Assembly: GCA_022616055.1 (NCBI GenBank)
Contig: JAKEFM010000119.1
Coordinates: 1-41,280, forward strand
DNA length: 41,280 bases
Reading direction: 5' to 3'
Origin: Planctomycetota bacterium
GTDB taxonomy: Bacteria > Planctomycetota > UBA1135 > JAKEFM01
Numbering within the stretch: position 1 is the stretch's first letter; every line of letters begins with the position of its first letter. A model generated the notes under the pieces. It was not told the origin of the DNA. It ran no database searches and saw nothing but the letters and a program-made list of their open reading frames with translations. Positions 41,053 to 41,280 of this stretch are shown piece by piece. The translations under genes were made by a program, and so were the position numbers.

Positions 41053-41280
41053 CTGCCCCGGCTGGGTGTTGATCGGGCTGCGCGCGGCTGACTCTCCTCC
41101 CGTTCCCTCCGAGTTCGAATCCGTACTCGCCCGCGCGGGCTCGCCAGCTCGAGGCCCTACCGCCCGCACGGCCTCGCCTCGCGCCTCTTCACCTCCCTAC
41201 ACCGCGTCGAGCCTGCGGGAGTACCTGCCCCAGTCCTGTCTCCACCCGAGCAGCTCCCGGAGCGACAGCCGTCGGCTCCA
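41053..41280 (-). mobile_element. End of a second insertion element, continuing beyond the window
   Basis: CTGCCCC-N6-GTGTTGAT (41053-41073) repeats the MITE terminal sequence at 17 of 21 positions, oriented so that the element lies to the right. A minus-strand frame open from the edge ends at TAG 41197-41199 and reads RRLSLRELLGWRQDWGRYSRRLDAV. It may be the end of a transposase or passenger gene but is too short to identify. The element sits about 50 bases upstream of the Bat operon. Confidence 0.5.

Overview
The window is very GC-rich (roughly 70 %), densely coded, and looks chromosomal. It most resembles an uncultivated or rarely cultivated Planctomycetota-type bacterium. The main clues are two unrelated secreted proteins that share a C-terminal domain ending in an SxGLxVxI-type motif, a multihaem cytochrome, an S55 (SpoIVB-type) peptidase outside a spore-former, the long form of class II aldolase, and a full MoxR/DUF58/VWA (Bat) operon. 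No rRNA, tRNA or CRISPR array was seen. The taxonomic call is inference from protein style, not from a marker gene.

Layout. 1-371: 3' end of an IS1634-type insertion sequence with its terminal repeat. 456-3629: a divergent pair, a large secreted carbohydrate-active-like protein and a YkuD-type lipoprotein. 3630-6045: gene-poor stretch, an orphan lipoprotein and a GHMP-kinase-fold protein that has lost its signature motifs. 6175-6911: Phd/VapB-like antitoxin and PIN toxin. 6935-8499: inositol-monophosphatase-like enzyme and, tail to tail, a SuoX-like molybdopterin protein without a usable start codon. 8639-12465: two-gene operon of S55 peptidase and secreted beta-propeller. 12500-19337: methyltransferase, large secreted protein, aldolase plus fructose-1,6-bisphosphatase (gluconeogenic/Calvin-type pair), and a secreted zinc metallopeptidase.

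19338-25864 is the accessory-looking part. It holds a tandem array of four ~110-bp imperfect repeats just upstream of an orphan ParB-like gene, a strong terminator and a cluster of palindromes after it. Next come a flavin reductase and redoxin divergent pair, a retropepsin-like protease paired with a DUF5678-like small protein, a HigBA toxin-antitoxin locus whose toxin is frameshifted, a small lipoprotein, and two parS-like CACGTG-centred palindromes exactly 30 bp apart.

25865-31937: pentahaem cytochrome, FAD/NADPH ferredoxin-reductase-like enzyme, carboxypeptidase-regulatory-domain secreted protein, ElbB, and a DUF4410-like lipoprotein. 31996-40997 is one long leftward Bat operon: coiled-coil protein, MoxR, DUF58, a short BatD-like protein, BatA, BatB, TPR (BatC-like), BatD, BatE-like TPR/SH3. 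Most junctions overlap by 1-4 bases. A 144-bp MITE with 21-bp terminal repeats sits between the BatC-like and BatD genes. The same terminal-repeat pattern recurs at 41053, where another insertion element starts and runs off the window, and a diverged form ends the IS at 350-371.
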